From: UBA5704 sp036264355 | GTDB lineage: Bacteria > Acidobacteriota > Thermoanaerobaculia > Multivoradales > UBA5704 | DNA length: 64,000 nt | Assembly: GCA_036264355.1 (NCBI GenBank) | Contig: DATARD010000245.1 | Coordinates: forward strand, 1 to 64,000 | Reading direction: 5' to 3' | Shown: positions 52,194-60,780 of the stretch, in pieces | How positions within the stretch are numbered: position 1 is the first letter of the stretch | Layout: each line of letters opens with the position of its first letter | Program-made: the position numbers and the translations under genes | The notes under the pieces: model-generated | What the model saw: the letters and a program-made list of their open reading frames with translations, nothing else | Told to the model about the DNA's origin: nothing | Database searches by the model: none

Positions 52194-53471
52194 TTGATCA
52201 CGGACGTGCGCCCGGTCAACTACCGCGGCCTGATGAAGAAGGTCGAGCAGGTCGTCGCCGCCATGGACCGTGCGGAGGATGTCGGGACCACCATCCATTC
52301 GCTGCTCGAAATCATCATCGTCAAGTTCCGTGACGAGCTCGGTATCTATGGTGGCCGGCTGTATCAACGCCGCGGCCAGGCGTATGTCCTGCAGGCCGTC
52401 TTCGGCGACGCCAAGGAAGTGCCCCGCGGGCTCAAGGTGCCGCTCTCCTATCCGCCGATCCAACTCGTGCTGGAAGAGGGCGCGGTCTACATGAGCGCCG
52501 ACGACGCGCGGATGGACAAGAGCTTCGAGGACCTGATCGGCGTCCGCCAGTTCGTCGCCATTGAGGTCGGGGATGAGGAGTACATCCTGGCCTTCGACGT
52601 AGACTCCGAGGACCGGGGAGACGACATCCTCTTCTCCCTCGGCATCCTGCGCCACAGCCTGAACCAGAAGATCCGGCGCGAGCGCATGGAGGGGATCTTC
52701 GCCGAGGCGCGCAAGATCCAGGCTTCGATCCTCCCCCGCCGCGCGCCGACCTACGGTCACTTCGACCTCGCCGGCCGCTCCGATCCCATGGAAGCGGTGG
52801 GCGGCGATTTTTACGATTTCATTCCAGTGACCCAGAAGATCCTCGGCCTGACCATCGCCGACGTCTCCGGCCACGGCCTGCCCGCGGCGCTTCAGGTGCG
52901 CGACATCTACATGGGTCTGCGCATGGGGCTCGCCCGCGATTTCAAGATCGTGCGCACGGTGGAGCGGATGAACAACATCATCCACCAGAGCACGCTGACC
53001 AGCCGTTTCGTGTCCATGTTCTACGGCGAGCTCGAGCTCAACGGCGTCTTCATCTATGTCAACGCCGGCCACCCGCCGCCGTTCCATCTCGCGGTCGACG
53101 GCACGGTCCGCTTCATGGAAGAGGGCGGTCCGGTGCTCGGCCCGCTGCCGGGAGCGACCTACGAGCGCGGCTTCGTGATCATGAAGCCGGGCGACATGCT
53201 GGTGTTCTACACCGACGGCATCTGTGAGACGACAGGGCGGGAGAAGGAGGGCGATCCGGTGGAGGAGTACGGCACCGACCGCCTGCTCCGGGTCGCGCGG
53301 GACGCCCAAGGGCGCAGCGCCCAGGAGGTCGTCGAAGCCATCTTCGCGAGCGTCGAAGCCTTCAGCGGCGAAGCGCCTCCGGACGACGACCGCACGCTGA
53401 TGGTCGTCACCTTTCCGACCGACGGCAAGGATCTCACCACCACCAAGGCGTTCCCGCGGCCGCGGCTGTGA
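52194..53471 (+). CDS. RsbU-like PP2C phosphatase with GAF-like sensor
   Basis: About 425 residues. Residues 15-160 look like a GAF domain (IHSLLEIIIVKFRDELGI); a helical linker leads to the SpoIIE/PP2C domain with ILPRRAP, VGGDFYDF, DVSGHG, NAGHPPPF, FYTDGICE and DDDRTLMVV. It dephosphorylates STAS anti-anti-sigma proteins in partner-switching. A GTG at 52188 touches the GGGAGGAG site, so TTG at 52194 has better spacing. The STAS and RsbW-like genes at 59952-60755 are possible partners. Confidence 0.9.
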   Translation: MITDVRPVNYRGLMKKVEQVVAAMDRAEDVGTTIHSLLEIIIVKFRDELGIYGGRLYQRRGQAYVLQAVFGDAKEVPRGLKVPLSYPPIQLVLEEGAVYMSADDARMDKSFEDLIGVRQFVAIEVGDEEYILAFDVDSEDRGDDILFSLGILRHSLNQKIRRERMEGIFAEARKIQASILPRRAPTYGHFDLAGRSDPMEAVGGDFYDFIPVTQKILGLTIADVSGHGLPAALQVRDIYMGLRMGLARDFKIVRTVERMNNIIHQSTLTSRFVSMFYGELELNGVFIYVNAGHPPPFHLAVDGTVRFMEEGGPVLGPLPGATYERGFVIMKPGDMLVFYTDGICETTGREKEGDPVEEYGTDRLLRVARDAQGRSAQEVVEAIFASVEAFSGEAPPDDDRTLMVVTFPTDGKDLTTTKAFPRPRL

Positions 53472-53474
53472 TCC

Positions 53475-54194
53475 CTACTCCAGCGGCACGATTTCCAGCT
53501 TCTGCCGGAGCTTGACGATGCTCTTCTCGGGGTAGATGCCGGAGCGAAGCTGCACGCCGGGGTAGATCTGGGTGCCGCGACCGACGACGACGCCGGGGTG
53601 GACGACGCAGTTGCAGCCGGTCATCACGCCGTCGCCCAGGATGGCGCTCAGCTTGCGGCGGCCGGTTCCGAGCCGGCCGATGCGCACTTCGCCGCCGTCG
53701 TGGCGGAAGTTCGAGAGGATCGTTCCGGCGCCGAGGTTGACGCCGGCGCCGAGGATCGAGTCGCCGACGTAGTTGAGGTGTGGCGCCTTGGCGCCGGGAA
53801 ACAGGATGGCCCGCTTCAGCTCGGTGCTCGCGCCCACCACGCAGCCGTCGCCGATCCAGATGCCGCCGCGCAGATAGGCCCCCGGCCGGATCTCGACGTC
53901 GCGGCCGATCCACACCGGCCCCTCGATTACCGCGCCGGGATGGATGTGGGTCCCGGCGCCGATGACGATCCGATCGCCCAGAATGTGCACATCCGGCGAG
54001 AGGCGGATGTCAATTTGGCTCGAGGGCAACGCGGCGAGGATCGCATCGAGGGAGTCGCCGAGAAGCGCCCAGGGAGCCGCGGGATCGTAAGCCGCTGCGA
54101 ACGGCTCGGGGAGAGCCGCGAAAAGCGGCGGAAGATCAGGGAAAACAGAGAGAACGTTTGGATTGCTATAGAGAGGGAGCGGATCGACGGCCAT
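53475..54194 (-). CDS. Left-handed beta-helix (hexapeptide repeat) acyltransferase-like protein
   Basis: 239 residues. The last 170 are hexapeptide repeats (IVIGAGTHIHPGAVIEGPVW, then CVVGASTELKRAIL). A GlmU-type stretch is present, GAKAPHLNYVGDS then LGAGTILSNF, where the His and Asn are typical of the sugar-1-phosphate acetyltransferase branch. No nucleotidyltransferase domain is present; the N-terminal 60 residues are short and unassigned. It probably acts on a nucleotide sugar. It converges on the RsbU-like gene. Confidence 0.8.
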   Translation of the reverse strand: MAVDPLPLYSNPNVLSVFPDLPPLFAALPEPFAAAYDPAAPWALLGDSLDAILAALPSSQIDIRLSPDVHILGDRIVIGAGTHIHPGAVIEGPVWIGRDVEIRPGAYLRGGIWIGDGCVVGASTELKRAILFPGAKAPHLNYVGDSILGAGVNLGAGTILSNFRHDGGEVRIGRLGTGRRKLSAILGDGVMTGCNCVVHPGVVVGRGTQIYPGVQLRSGIYPEKSIVKLRQKLEIVPLE

Positions 54195-54261
54195 CGCGCG
54201 GTTCCTCCAATGGGAAGTCGATCAAACGTCAAGAGCAAGTGACGTGCCATGATATCCGGCC

Positions 54262-54888
54262 GTGAGCCGTTTTCGTCCCCTCCCACTCTCCTTTTACCGG
54301 CGGCCCGCTGAAACCGTCGCCCGCGACCTGTTGGGACGCTATCTGGTGCGTGTGGTGCGCGAGCTCGGCGGCGAGCGGCTCGTCCTGCGTCTCGTCGAAG
54401 TGGAAGCCTATCTCGGAGAGCCCGACCGCGCCAGTCACGCCTGGGGAGGCCGGCGGACGCCGCGCAACGAGAGCCTCTACCTCCCCGGCGGCCACGCCTA
54501 TGTCTACTTCATCTATGGCATGCACTGGTGCCTGAACGCGGTGACCGGCAAGGCGGAGAGCGGCGGCGCGGTCCTGCTGCGCGCCGGCGAGCCGGTCGAG
54601 GGAGAGGAGCGGATGATCGAGAACCGCGGCTGGACCCGCCGGCCCCGGCCCGGCGACCTGGCCGGCGGCCCCGGCAAGCTCTGCCAGGCCCTCGCCGTCG
54701 ACCGCGCGCTCGACGGCGTGCTCCTCAACAGCTCGCCGCTGTCGATCACCCGCGGTGAGCCGGTCGCGGCGGAAGCCGTCGCGGCCGGTCCGCGCATCGG
54801 CGTCGATTACGCGGGAGAGGCGGCGGCCTGGCCACTGCGGTTCGCGGTGCGTGGGAACGGGCACGTTTCGCGACCACGGATGGGATAG
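54262..54888 (+). CDS. 3-methyladenine DNA glycosylase (AAG/MPG family)
   Basis: 208 residues with a GTG start. Family landmarks are in order: FYRRPAETVARDLLG, VEVEAYLGEPDRASHAWGG (catalytic Glu), the intercalating YVYFIYGMHWCLN, AVLLRAGEP and GPGKLCQAL. It removes alkylated bases such as 3-methyladenine. Length is normal. It is divergent from the beta-helix gene, with 67 bases between. Confidence 0.94.
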   Translation: MSRFRPLPLSFYRRPAETVARDLLGRYLVRVVRELGGERLVLRLVEVEAYLGEPDRASHAWGGRRTPRNESLYLPGGHAYVYFIYGMHWCLNAVTGKAESGGAVLLRAGEPVEGEERMIENRGWTRRPRPGDLAGGPGKLCQALAVDRALDGVLLNSSPLSITRGEPVAAEAVAAGPRIGVDYAGEAAAWPLRFAVRGNGHVSRPRMG

Positions 54889-54899
54889 GAGGGCAGCTT

Positions 54900-56075
54900 T
54901 TACCGCCCCTTCCCGGCCTTCAGCGTGACGAATCCTTCCTTCGAGAGCTTCCAGAAGAGGAGCAGAGCGTCGAGCGCCGGCATGGGAGTGATCTTGAGGA
55001 TCGACTGGATGTCGTAGCTGCCGTTGATGCGAGTCAGCATGAAGCCCTCCTGCGGCGAGATCTTCGAGCTGGTGAGCTGCTCGAAGCTGACGGCGAGCTG
55101 CGGGATCGAGGAGAGGCGCACACCGCTCGATTCGACGGCGTCGCGGATGCCCCTCTCGGTCGAGGAGAGGAGATCCCCGATGTCCTGGTTCTCCGGCTCC
55201 AGGCAGCGCGCCGCCCGCAGGTGGCGCAGGGCGGGCTCGAAGTTTTTCTGCGCCAGGAACTGCCTGGCGGCGTCCACCAGCGAGGTGGCGGTGGGCGGAG
55301 CGGTCGGCAGCGGAGAGGCGAAAGCGCTGGTCACGGACGAAATGGCCGCCATGGCGCCGGTGAGGTTGCGGGCGCCGCGCGCCTTGACCACCTTGAGCCG
55401 CCCCTCCTGCCACTGCCGGTAGAGGATGCGGCAGACGTGGAACTCGCTCGAATGGGTCGCGATGCGGATCTCTTCGACCGTCCGCTCGTCGTCCACCAGA
55501 TCGAGGATCTGTCTCTCGCCGGCGTCCAGGTCCTCGTAGTTCAGCTCGGCGATGACCACCGGGGTCGCCTGCTGGTTGGGGATCAGCTTGCGGATGCGCC
55601 GGAACTCGTCGACCCGTTGCACCCCCTCCATCAGGATGCCCGTCACGTCGAGCGACATCATCACCATGGCGCTCTCGGGGAGCACGTCGTCGAGGAACTG
55701 GAAGTCGCCCTCTTCCCAGTAGAAGACGTCGTAGATGCTCTCCTCGGTCTTGAGGCGGAGCATCTGGTGCAGGCTCTCCTCGGTCAGCGCTCCCTGGTTG
55801 ACCAGGATCTTGCCGAGCAGCACCTGGGTCTGCTTCTGCTGCTTGACCGCCTCGGTGAGGGTGTCGTCGCCGATCAGGCCGTGGCTCACCAGAAAGTGGC
55901 CGAGGTACTCCTCCGGACGGTTGGAGGAGGAGGAGACGATGAGACCGTCCCGGAAATAGATCTTCTTGACGAGCTGATTGTGGTTGATTTCGAGCGTACC
56001 GGTCTTCTTGCTCAGGGAGAGCCACTGGAGCAGCTCTTCGAGCTGCATCGTCTTGAGGTTCCCAACGATGCCCAT
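54900..56075 (-). CDS. DUF4388 domain-containing protein
   Basis: 391 residues. It starts with the DUF4388 pattern (LEELLQWLSLSKKTGTLEIN, then YFRDGLIVSSSS), followed by a MshEN-like helical part (YLGHFLVSHGLIGDDTLTEA, then LGKILVNQGALTEESL). A middle winged-helix-like block (ERQILDLVDDERTVEEI) and a TPR-like helix pair (AARQFLAQKNFEPALRHLRA) come after. No membrane segment is present, unlike the DUF4388 protein at 9497. A cytoplasmic signalling or motility role is likely; the mechanism is unknown. Confidence 0.82.
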   Translation of the reverse strand: MGIVGNLKTMQLEELLQWLSLSKKTGTLEINHNQLVKKIYFRDGLIVSSSSNRPEEYLGHFLVSHGLIGDDTLTEAVKQQKQTQVLLGKILVNQGALTEESLHQMLRLKTEESIYDVFYWEEGDFQFLDDVLPESAMVMMSLDVTGILMEGVQRVDEFRRIRKLIPNQQATPVVIAELNYEDLDAGERQILDLVDDERTVEEIRIATHSSEFHVCRILYRQWQEGRLKVVKARGARNLTGAMAAISSVTSAFASPLPTAPPTATSLVDAARQFLAQKNFEPALRHLRAARCLEPENQDIGDLLSSTERGIRDAVESSGVRLSSIPQLAVSFEQLTSSKISPQEGFMLTRINGSYDIQSILKITPMPALDALLLFWKLSKEGFVTLKAGKGR

Positions 56076-56156
56076 ATGACCCGAGGGATTATAGACCGTT
56101 GCGAATACTGGCGAAGTGCGGACCTGCCGGAAATCGCAAACGCCACGACGAAATCG

Positions 56157-56645
56157 TCATTCGCGGGCGGGGGTCGTCCCCTTTTGCCCCTGGTAGTGGC
56201 TGCGGGACCCCGGCTCGCCATAGGCGACCTCGGGCTCCGACTCCATTGCAATGAAGATGAGCTGGGCGATCCGCCGGCCCGCCTCCAGGATGAACGGCTG
56301 CGGGCCGAGATTCTGCAGCTCCAGCGTGATCTCCCCCTCGAAGCCGGGGTCGCACCAGCCGGCCAGGGAGTGGTTGATCCACAGCCGGCCGAGGGTCGAC
56401 TTGAGCTTCAGGTCGCAGGCCACGTTGCGCGGAATACGCACGTACTCCATGGTCGAAGCCAGCACGACCTCGCCGGGGAAGAGCTTGACGTGCGGCGCGC
56501 GGAACTCCTCCGGGTCGCGGGTCGGGCAGATCCAGTGGTCGCCCACCCGCACGTCGTAGCTGGCCGAGTTGACTTGGTCCGGCTGGAAGGGGGTGACACC
56601 GCCGTTCTGCCCCCAGCGGCGGATCCAGTGGTCCGGCTTGATCAT
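56157..56645 (-). CDS. dcd: dCTP deaminase-like dUTPase-fold enzyme
   Basis: 162 residues from the ATG at 56645, which overlaps the corrected glpX stop (TGATG). The trimeric dUTPase-fold motifs are present: NSASYDVRVGDHW, LASTMEYVRIP, KSTLGRLWINHSLAGWCDPG and FEGEITLELQN with the catalytic Glu. The C-terminal SHYQGQKG closes the active site. It makes dUTP from dCTP. It is slightly short but complete. Confidence 0.92.
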   Translation of the reverse strand: MIKPDHWIRRWGQNGGVTPFQPDQVNSASYDVRVGDHWICPTRDPEEFRAPHVKLFPGEVVLASTMEYVRIPRNVACDLKLKSTLGRLWINHSLAGWCDPGFEGEITLELQNLGPQPFILEAGRRIAQLIFIAMESEPEVAYGEPGSRSHYQGQKGTTPARE

Positions 56646-57627
56646 CAGAGGAACCGCACCGGGGTGGTGATCTGCTCGCGGTGGATGGTGTCGACGAAGC
56701 GGATGATCCGCCGCGACAGGGACATGAACGGGTGGAGGTGCGCGAGCCGCCGCCGAAGAAGCGGACGCCGCGGAGCAGCTCGCCGTCGGTGACGCCGGTG
56801 GAGCTGAACAGGATCTCATGGCCCGGCGCCAGGTCTTCGGTCTTGTAGATCCGGGACAGGTCGTGGAACCCCATGCTCTTGACGCGCTCCTGCTGCTCGT
56901 CGTCGGTGGCCTTGAGGCGGGCCTGGATCTCGCCGCCGAGGCAGCGCATGGCCGCGGCGGTGATCACCCCCTCGGGAGCGCCGCCGATGCCCATCACCGC
57001 ATGCACGCCGGTGCCGCGGACGGCGGCCGAGATACCCGCCGAGAGGTCGCCGTCGGAGATCAGCCGGATGCGCGAGCCGGCGGCGCGGATGTCGGCGATG
57101 AGCTGGTCGTGGCGCGGCCGGTCGAGCACGACAATCGTCAGGTCGCTGACTTTACGGCCGAAAGCGTTGGCGATGTTGCGCAGGTTTTCGGCGACCGGCG
57201 CGTCGATGTGGACGCTGCCGCGCGCCGTCGGGCCGACGACGATCTTGTCCATGTAGACGTCGGGCGCGAAGAGGAGGCCGCCGCGCTCGGCGGCGGCGAG
57301 CACGGCGATGGCGTCCGGCGAGCCGGTGGCGCACAGGTTCGTCCCTTCGAGCGGATCGACCGCGATGTCGACCGCCGTGGCGCCGTCCTGGCCGCGCAGG
57401 GCACCCACCTCTTCGCCGACGTAGAGCATGGGCGCCTTGTCGCGCTCGCCTTCGCCGATGACGACGCGGCCATCCATCATCAGCGAGTCCATCTCGTGGC
57501 GCATCGCCTCGACGGCCACCTGGTCGGAGTGGCGGCGGTCGCCGAAGCCCATGGTCTTCGCGGCGGCGATCGCCGCCTGCTCGGTGACGCGGATGAAGTC
57601 CTGCTCGAGGAGATGGTCGAGCGCCAT
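56645..57627 (-). CDS. glpX: Class II fructose-1,6-bisphosphatase (GlpX) with a one-base frameshift
   Basis: Starting MALDHLLEQDFIRVTEQAAI, the frame carries GlpX motifs GEGERDKAPMLYVGEEVG, VDPLEGTNLCA and VMGIGGAPEGVITAAAM up to GVRFFGGGSRT. It then runs out of frame. The expected tail (MSLSRRIIRFVDTIHREQ, then ITTPVRFL and stop) is present one frame away, so one base is missing near 56737-56738 (a GG that should be GGG). With it restored the protein has 327 residues, normal length, and ends on the dcd start. The enzyme converts fructose-1,6-bisphosphate to fructose-6-phosphate in gluconeogenesis. Its start overlaps the upstream dehydrogenase stop (TGATG). Confidence 0.88.
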
Positions 57628-58892
57628 CAGCGCGCGCTCCCCGCGGTCGCCGGCTGCGCCTGCTCTTTCTCCTGGGCCGCCTTCTCGGAACGCTCGGGCG
57701 CGTTGTACGCGGCAATGCCGGTCAGCGCCTCGCCGATGATCAGGCCGTGGATGTCGTGCGTGCCTTCGTAGGTGTAGACCGACTCGATGTTGAGCATGTG
57801 GCGGATCACCGGGTAGTCGTCGACGATGCCATTGGCGCCCAGGATCTCGCGCGCCAGCTTGGCGCACTCGCGGGCGAGCCAGACGTTGTTGCGCTTGCCC
57901 ATCGAGATCTGCCAGTGCTTGAGGCGCCCGTTGTCCTTCAGGCGGCCGAGCTGCAGATTGAGGAGCTGCCCCTTGCTGATCTCGGTCGCCATCCAGGCGA
58001 GCTTCTCCTGGACGAGCTGATGGCAGGCGATCGGCTGGCCGTTCCACTGGATGCGCTCCTTGGAATATTGGAGCGCGGTGTTGAAGGTCTCCATCGCCGA
58101 GCCGACGCCACCCCAGGAGATGCCGTAGCGCGCTTGGTTGAGGCACATCAGGGCGTTCTTGAGACCGGTCGTCTTGGGCAGCAGGTTTTCCGCCGGAATG
58201 TGGCAGTCCTGGAAGCCCAGCTCCGAGGTGGTCGAAGCGCGCAGGGAGAATTTGCCGTGCTGATCGGACGAGGTGAAGCCGGGGGTCCCCTTCTCCACCA
58301 CGAAACCGCGGATGCCCATGTCTCCGCCAGCGCCGGTCCCGTCGTTCGTCTTCGCCCAGACCACCGCCACGTCGGCCAACGTGCCGTTGGTGATCCACTG
58401 CTTGGAGCCGTTCAGCACCCATTCGTTGCCCACCTTCTTCGCGGTGGTGCGCATGCCGCCGGGGTTGGAGCCGAAGTAGGGCTCGGTCAGACCGAAGCAG
58501 CCGATCGCCTCGCCGGTCGCGAGGCGGGGGATCCAGCGGTCCTTCTGCTCCTGCGAGCCGAAGGCGTAGATCGGGTACATGACCAGCGAGCTCTGCACGG
58601 AGACGAAGCTGCGCAGACCCGAGTCGCCGCGCTCCAGCTCCTGCATGATGAGGCCGTAGGCGACGCCGCCCAGGCCGGGAAGGCCGTATTCGGAGATGCT
58701 GGCACCAAAGAGGTTGAGGGCGCCCATGGTGGGCACCAGCTCGAGCGGGGTGCGGCCGTCGCGGTGGCATTCCTCGATGATCGGCTTGACCTTGTCATCG
58801 ACGAACGCGCGCACCGTATCGCGCACCAGCCGCTCCTCTTCACTGAGGAGCGCATCGAGCTCCAGAAGATCGACGCCTGGGAAACGGCTCAA
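57627..58892 (-). CDS. gcdH: Acyl-CoA dehydrogenase, glutaryl-CoA dehydrogenase type
   Basis: 421 residues with the acyl-CoA dehydrogenase fold: FGLTEPYFGSNPGGMRT, QWITNG and the catalytic Glu in YTYEGTHDIHGLIIG. The active-site Arg in RGDSGLRSFVSVQ fits glutaryl-CoA dehydrogenase, which oxidises and decarboxylates glutaryl-CoA to crotonyl-CoA in Lys/Trp breakdown. The tail has an extra 20 Ala/Gln/Glu residues. It precedes glpX with overlapping codons, an odd pairing that suggests simple operon packing. Confidence 0.9.
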   Translation of the reverse strand: MSRFPGVDLLELDALLSEEERLVRDTVRAFVDDKVKPIIEECHRDGRTPLELVPTMGALNLFGASISEYGLPGLGGVAYGLIMQELERGDSGLRSFVSVQSSLVMYPIYAFGSQEQKDRWIPRLATGEAIGCFGLTEPYFGSNPGGMRTTAKKVGNEWVLNGSKQWITNGTLADVAVVWAKTNDGTGAGGDMGIRGFVVEKGTPGFTSSDQHGKFSLRASTTSELGFQDCHIPAENLLPKTTGLKNALMCLNQARYGISWGGVGSAMETFNTALQYSKERIQWNGQPIACHQLVQEKLAWMATEISKGQLLNLQLGRLKDNGRLKHWQISMGKRNNVWLARECAKLAREILGANGIVDDYPVIRHMLNIESVYTYEGTHDIHGLIIGEALTGIAAYNAPERSEKAAQEKEQAQPATAGSAR

Positions 58893-59044
58893 GAGGAAGC
58901 CTCCTTATCAAACAAGACTCAGCAGGATTCGTAGTCTTACAAGACCTTGCAGACTGCGGACGGATATCTCTGGCGGCCGGGACCGGACGCGGCGGCCATG
59001 ATACCACGCGGGCGCAAGCCCCCCTCTCTCCTCAAGAGACCAGC

Positions 59045-59992
59045 TCAGTGCGAGCGCGCGCTGACGAAGCGGACCAGCTCGCGCAGCGGGTCGGCCCGGC
59101 GGCCGAGCGGATCGAGCGAGGCCACCGCGAAGCCGAGCAGCTCTTCCGCCAGCGCCTGCGCGCCGGCCACGCCGAGGAGCTTCACGAAGGTCACCTTGGC
59201 GGCGTCCTGGCCGGTGTCTTTTCCCGTCACCTCCGGCGTGCCGAGGACGTCGAGCAGGTCGTCCGCGATCTGGAAAGCCAGACCGAGGTTCTTGGCGAAG
59301 CGGGAGACTGCTTCGAGATCGCGCCGGCGGGCGTCGGCGGCCATGGCTCCCAGCTCGGCGGCGGCCATGAACAGCGCGCCGGTCTTGTGGCTGTGGATGT
59401 ACTCCAGCAGCTCCAGGTCGGTCTCTTCCGGACGCGACAGGAGGTCGAGCGCCTGGCCGCCGATCAACCCGTCGCTGCCGATGGCGGCGGCGAGATGGTG
59501 CACCATGTCCTCGGCGGTGTAGCGGCGCAGCGACAGGCGGTTGGCGCTTTCGGCGACCAGCGCGTAGGCGCGGTTGAGGAGCGCCAGCGAAGCGAGCAGG
59601 GCGACGCTCTCGCCGAACACTTTGTGGGTGGTGGGACGGCCGCGCCGCAGGCTGGCGTCGTCCATCGACGGCAGGTCGTCGAGGATCAGCGAGCAGGCGT
59701 GCACCATTTCGACGGCGCACGCCATGTCAAGAACCTGGCTGGAGCGCTCGCCGAACAGCTCCGCCACCATCAGCGTGAGCACCGGCCGCACCCGCTTGCC
59801 CGGACCGGTGAGGGCGTACTCCATGGCCCGGTGGACGGGAGCGGGGCGTTCCTCGGGCCGCGGCAAAAGCTCGGGGAGCCGGCGGTCGACCCGTCCGGCG
59901 AGGACGGAGAGACCGCCGGCGAGAGCGCGCGGCTGAGCGCCCGAGCGGGGATCAGGAGGAGAAGGAGGCGACGGCCTCGTCCTCGGTGTCAA
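59045..59992 (-). CDS. Polyprenyl (farnesyl/geranylgeranyl) diphosphate synthase
   Basis: Up to 315 residues. The two aspartate motifs are LILDDLPSMDD and QIADDLLD; GKRVRP and LIGGQALDL are also conserved. It condenses IPP with allylic diphosphates; chain length cannot be read surely, though the short-chain (IspA-like) spacing DDLPSMD fits. The most upstream start is TTG at 59992, inside the STAS gene by 41 bases; no ribosome-binding site clearly decides, so the true start may be some 20 codons later. Confidence 0.88.
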   Translation of the reverse strand: MTPRTRPSPPSPPDPRSGAQPRALAGGLSVLAGRVDRRLPELLPRPEERPAPVHRAMEYALTGPGKRVRPVLTLMVAELFGERSSQVLDMACAVEMVHACSLILDDLPSMDDASLRRGRPTTHKVFGESVALLASLALLNRAYALVAESANRLSLRRYTAEDMVHHLAAAIGSDGLIGGQALDLLSRPEETDLELLEYIHSHKTGALFMAAAELGAMAADARRRDLEAVSRFAKNLGLAFQIADDLLDVLGTPEVTGKDTGQDAAKVTFVKLLGVAGAQALAEELLGFAVASLDPLGRRADPLRELVRFVSARSH

Positions 59993-60293
59993 AGACGTCG
60001 AACACGGTGATGAGCTGGGTGATCACCAGGATGTCCTGCACCTTGTTCGGCAGGCAGGCGAGCTTCAGCTTGGCGCCCCGGTTCATGGTGGTGGTGTAGG
60101 CGCTCACCAGCTCGCCGACGCCCGAGGAGTCGATGGTCGTCACGCCCGACATGTTGATGACGATGTTCTTCGCGCCGCTGTTGATCGCGTCCTGCACGGC
60201 GTTGCGGAGAGCGATCTCGCCGGCTCCGATCGTGATCTTCCCCTTGAGGTCGAGGATCGTGGCGCCGCCCTTTTCCCGCTTCTTCACATCCAT
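59952..60293 (-). CDS. STAS-domain anti-anti-sigma factor
   Basis: 113 residues, a single STAS domain (KREKGGATILDLKGKITIG, then VINMSGVTTIDSSGVGELVS). The serine in IDSSGVG is the usual phosphorylation site for an RsbW-type kinase. A GAGGGAACC ribosome-binding site precedes the ATG. It follows the RsbW-like gene by 24 bases, giving an anti-sigma/antagonist pair. Confidence 0.93.
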   Translation of the reverse strand: MDVKKREKGGATILDLKGKITIGAGEIALRNAVQDAINSGAKNIVINMSGVTTIDSSGVGELVSAYTTTMNRGAKLKLACLPNKVQDILVITQLITVFDVFDTEDEAVASFSS

Positions 60294-60317
60294 TTGGTTC
60301 CCTCCTCACGGTGACCT

Positions 60318-60755
60318 TCAGGGTGTCTCTTGCGCACGGGTGACCTTCTTCTTCAATGTCACCTCCGTGCCTCCTCCCGGCCGGGTCCCGTAGTGAATTT
60401 CGTCCATGAAGCTCTTCATGTAGAAGATACCGCGTCCGTTCGGCCGCAACAGGTTCTCCGGAGCCAACGGATCGTGGATCTGGGCCGGATCGAATCCCGT
60501 CCCCTCGTCGCCGATGCGGATCACCAGCTCGTCGCCGTCGAGAGACAGGTCGACGTGCACCTTTTTCTCGGGGTTCTGCGCGTTGCCGTGCTTGATGGCG
60601 TTGGCGATCGCCTCGCGCACCGCCACGTCCACCCAGTGCCGGGCGTCCTCGTCCATGCCGAACCGCACCAGCGCTTCCCGTAGCACGACCTGCACCAGCT
60701 CGATGTTCTCGAAGCGGCTGCCGAGGTCGAGATGGAAGCAGTGTTCGTCGGCCAT
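60318..60755 (-). CDS. RsbW-like anti-sigma factor serine kinase
   Basis: 145 residues. The GHKL ATPase boxes are seen: VREAIANAIKHGN (N box), GDEGTGFDP (G1) and GRGIFYMKSFMD (G2). Such kinases bind a sigma factor and phosphorylate the STAS antagonist. The STAS gene follows directly. Its sigma target is not identifiable here; no SigB-type gene is in the window. Confidence 0.92.
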   Translation of the reverse strand: MADEHCFHLDLGSRFENIELVQVVLREALVRFGMDEDARHWVDVAVREAIANAIKHGNAQNPEKKVHVDLSLDGDELVIRIGDEGTGFDPAQIHDPLAPENLLRPNGRGIFYMKSFMDEIHYGTRPGGGTEVTLKKKVTRAQETP

Positions 60756-60780
60756 GGGTTCCGGTTCTCTCGGCGGGAGT

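Noticed and set aside
56089..58770. Continuous 893-codon frame spanning dehydrogenase shadow, GlpX and dcd shadow
   Set aside because: Only the central part is GlpX; both ends are out-of-frame readings of neighbouring genes, and the join reflects the frameshift, not a fusion protein.
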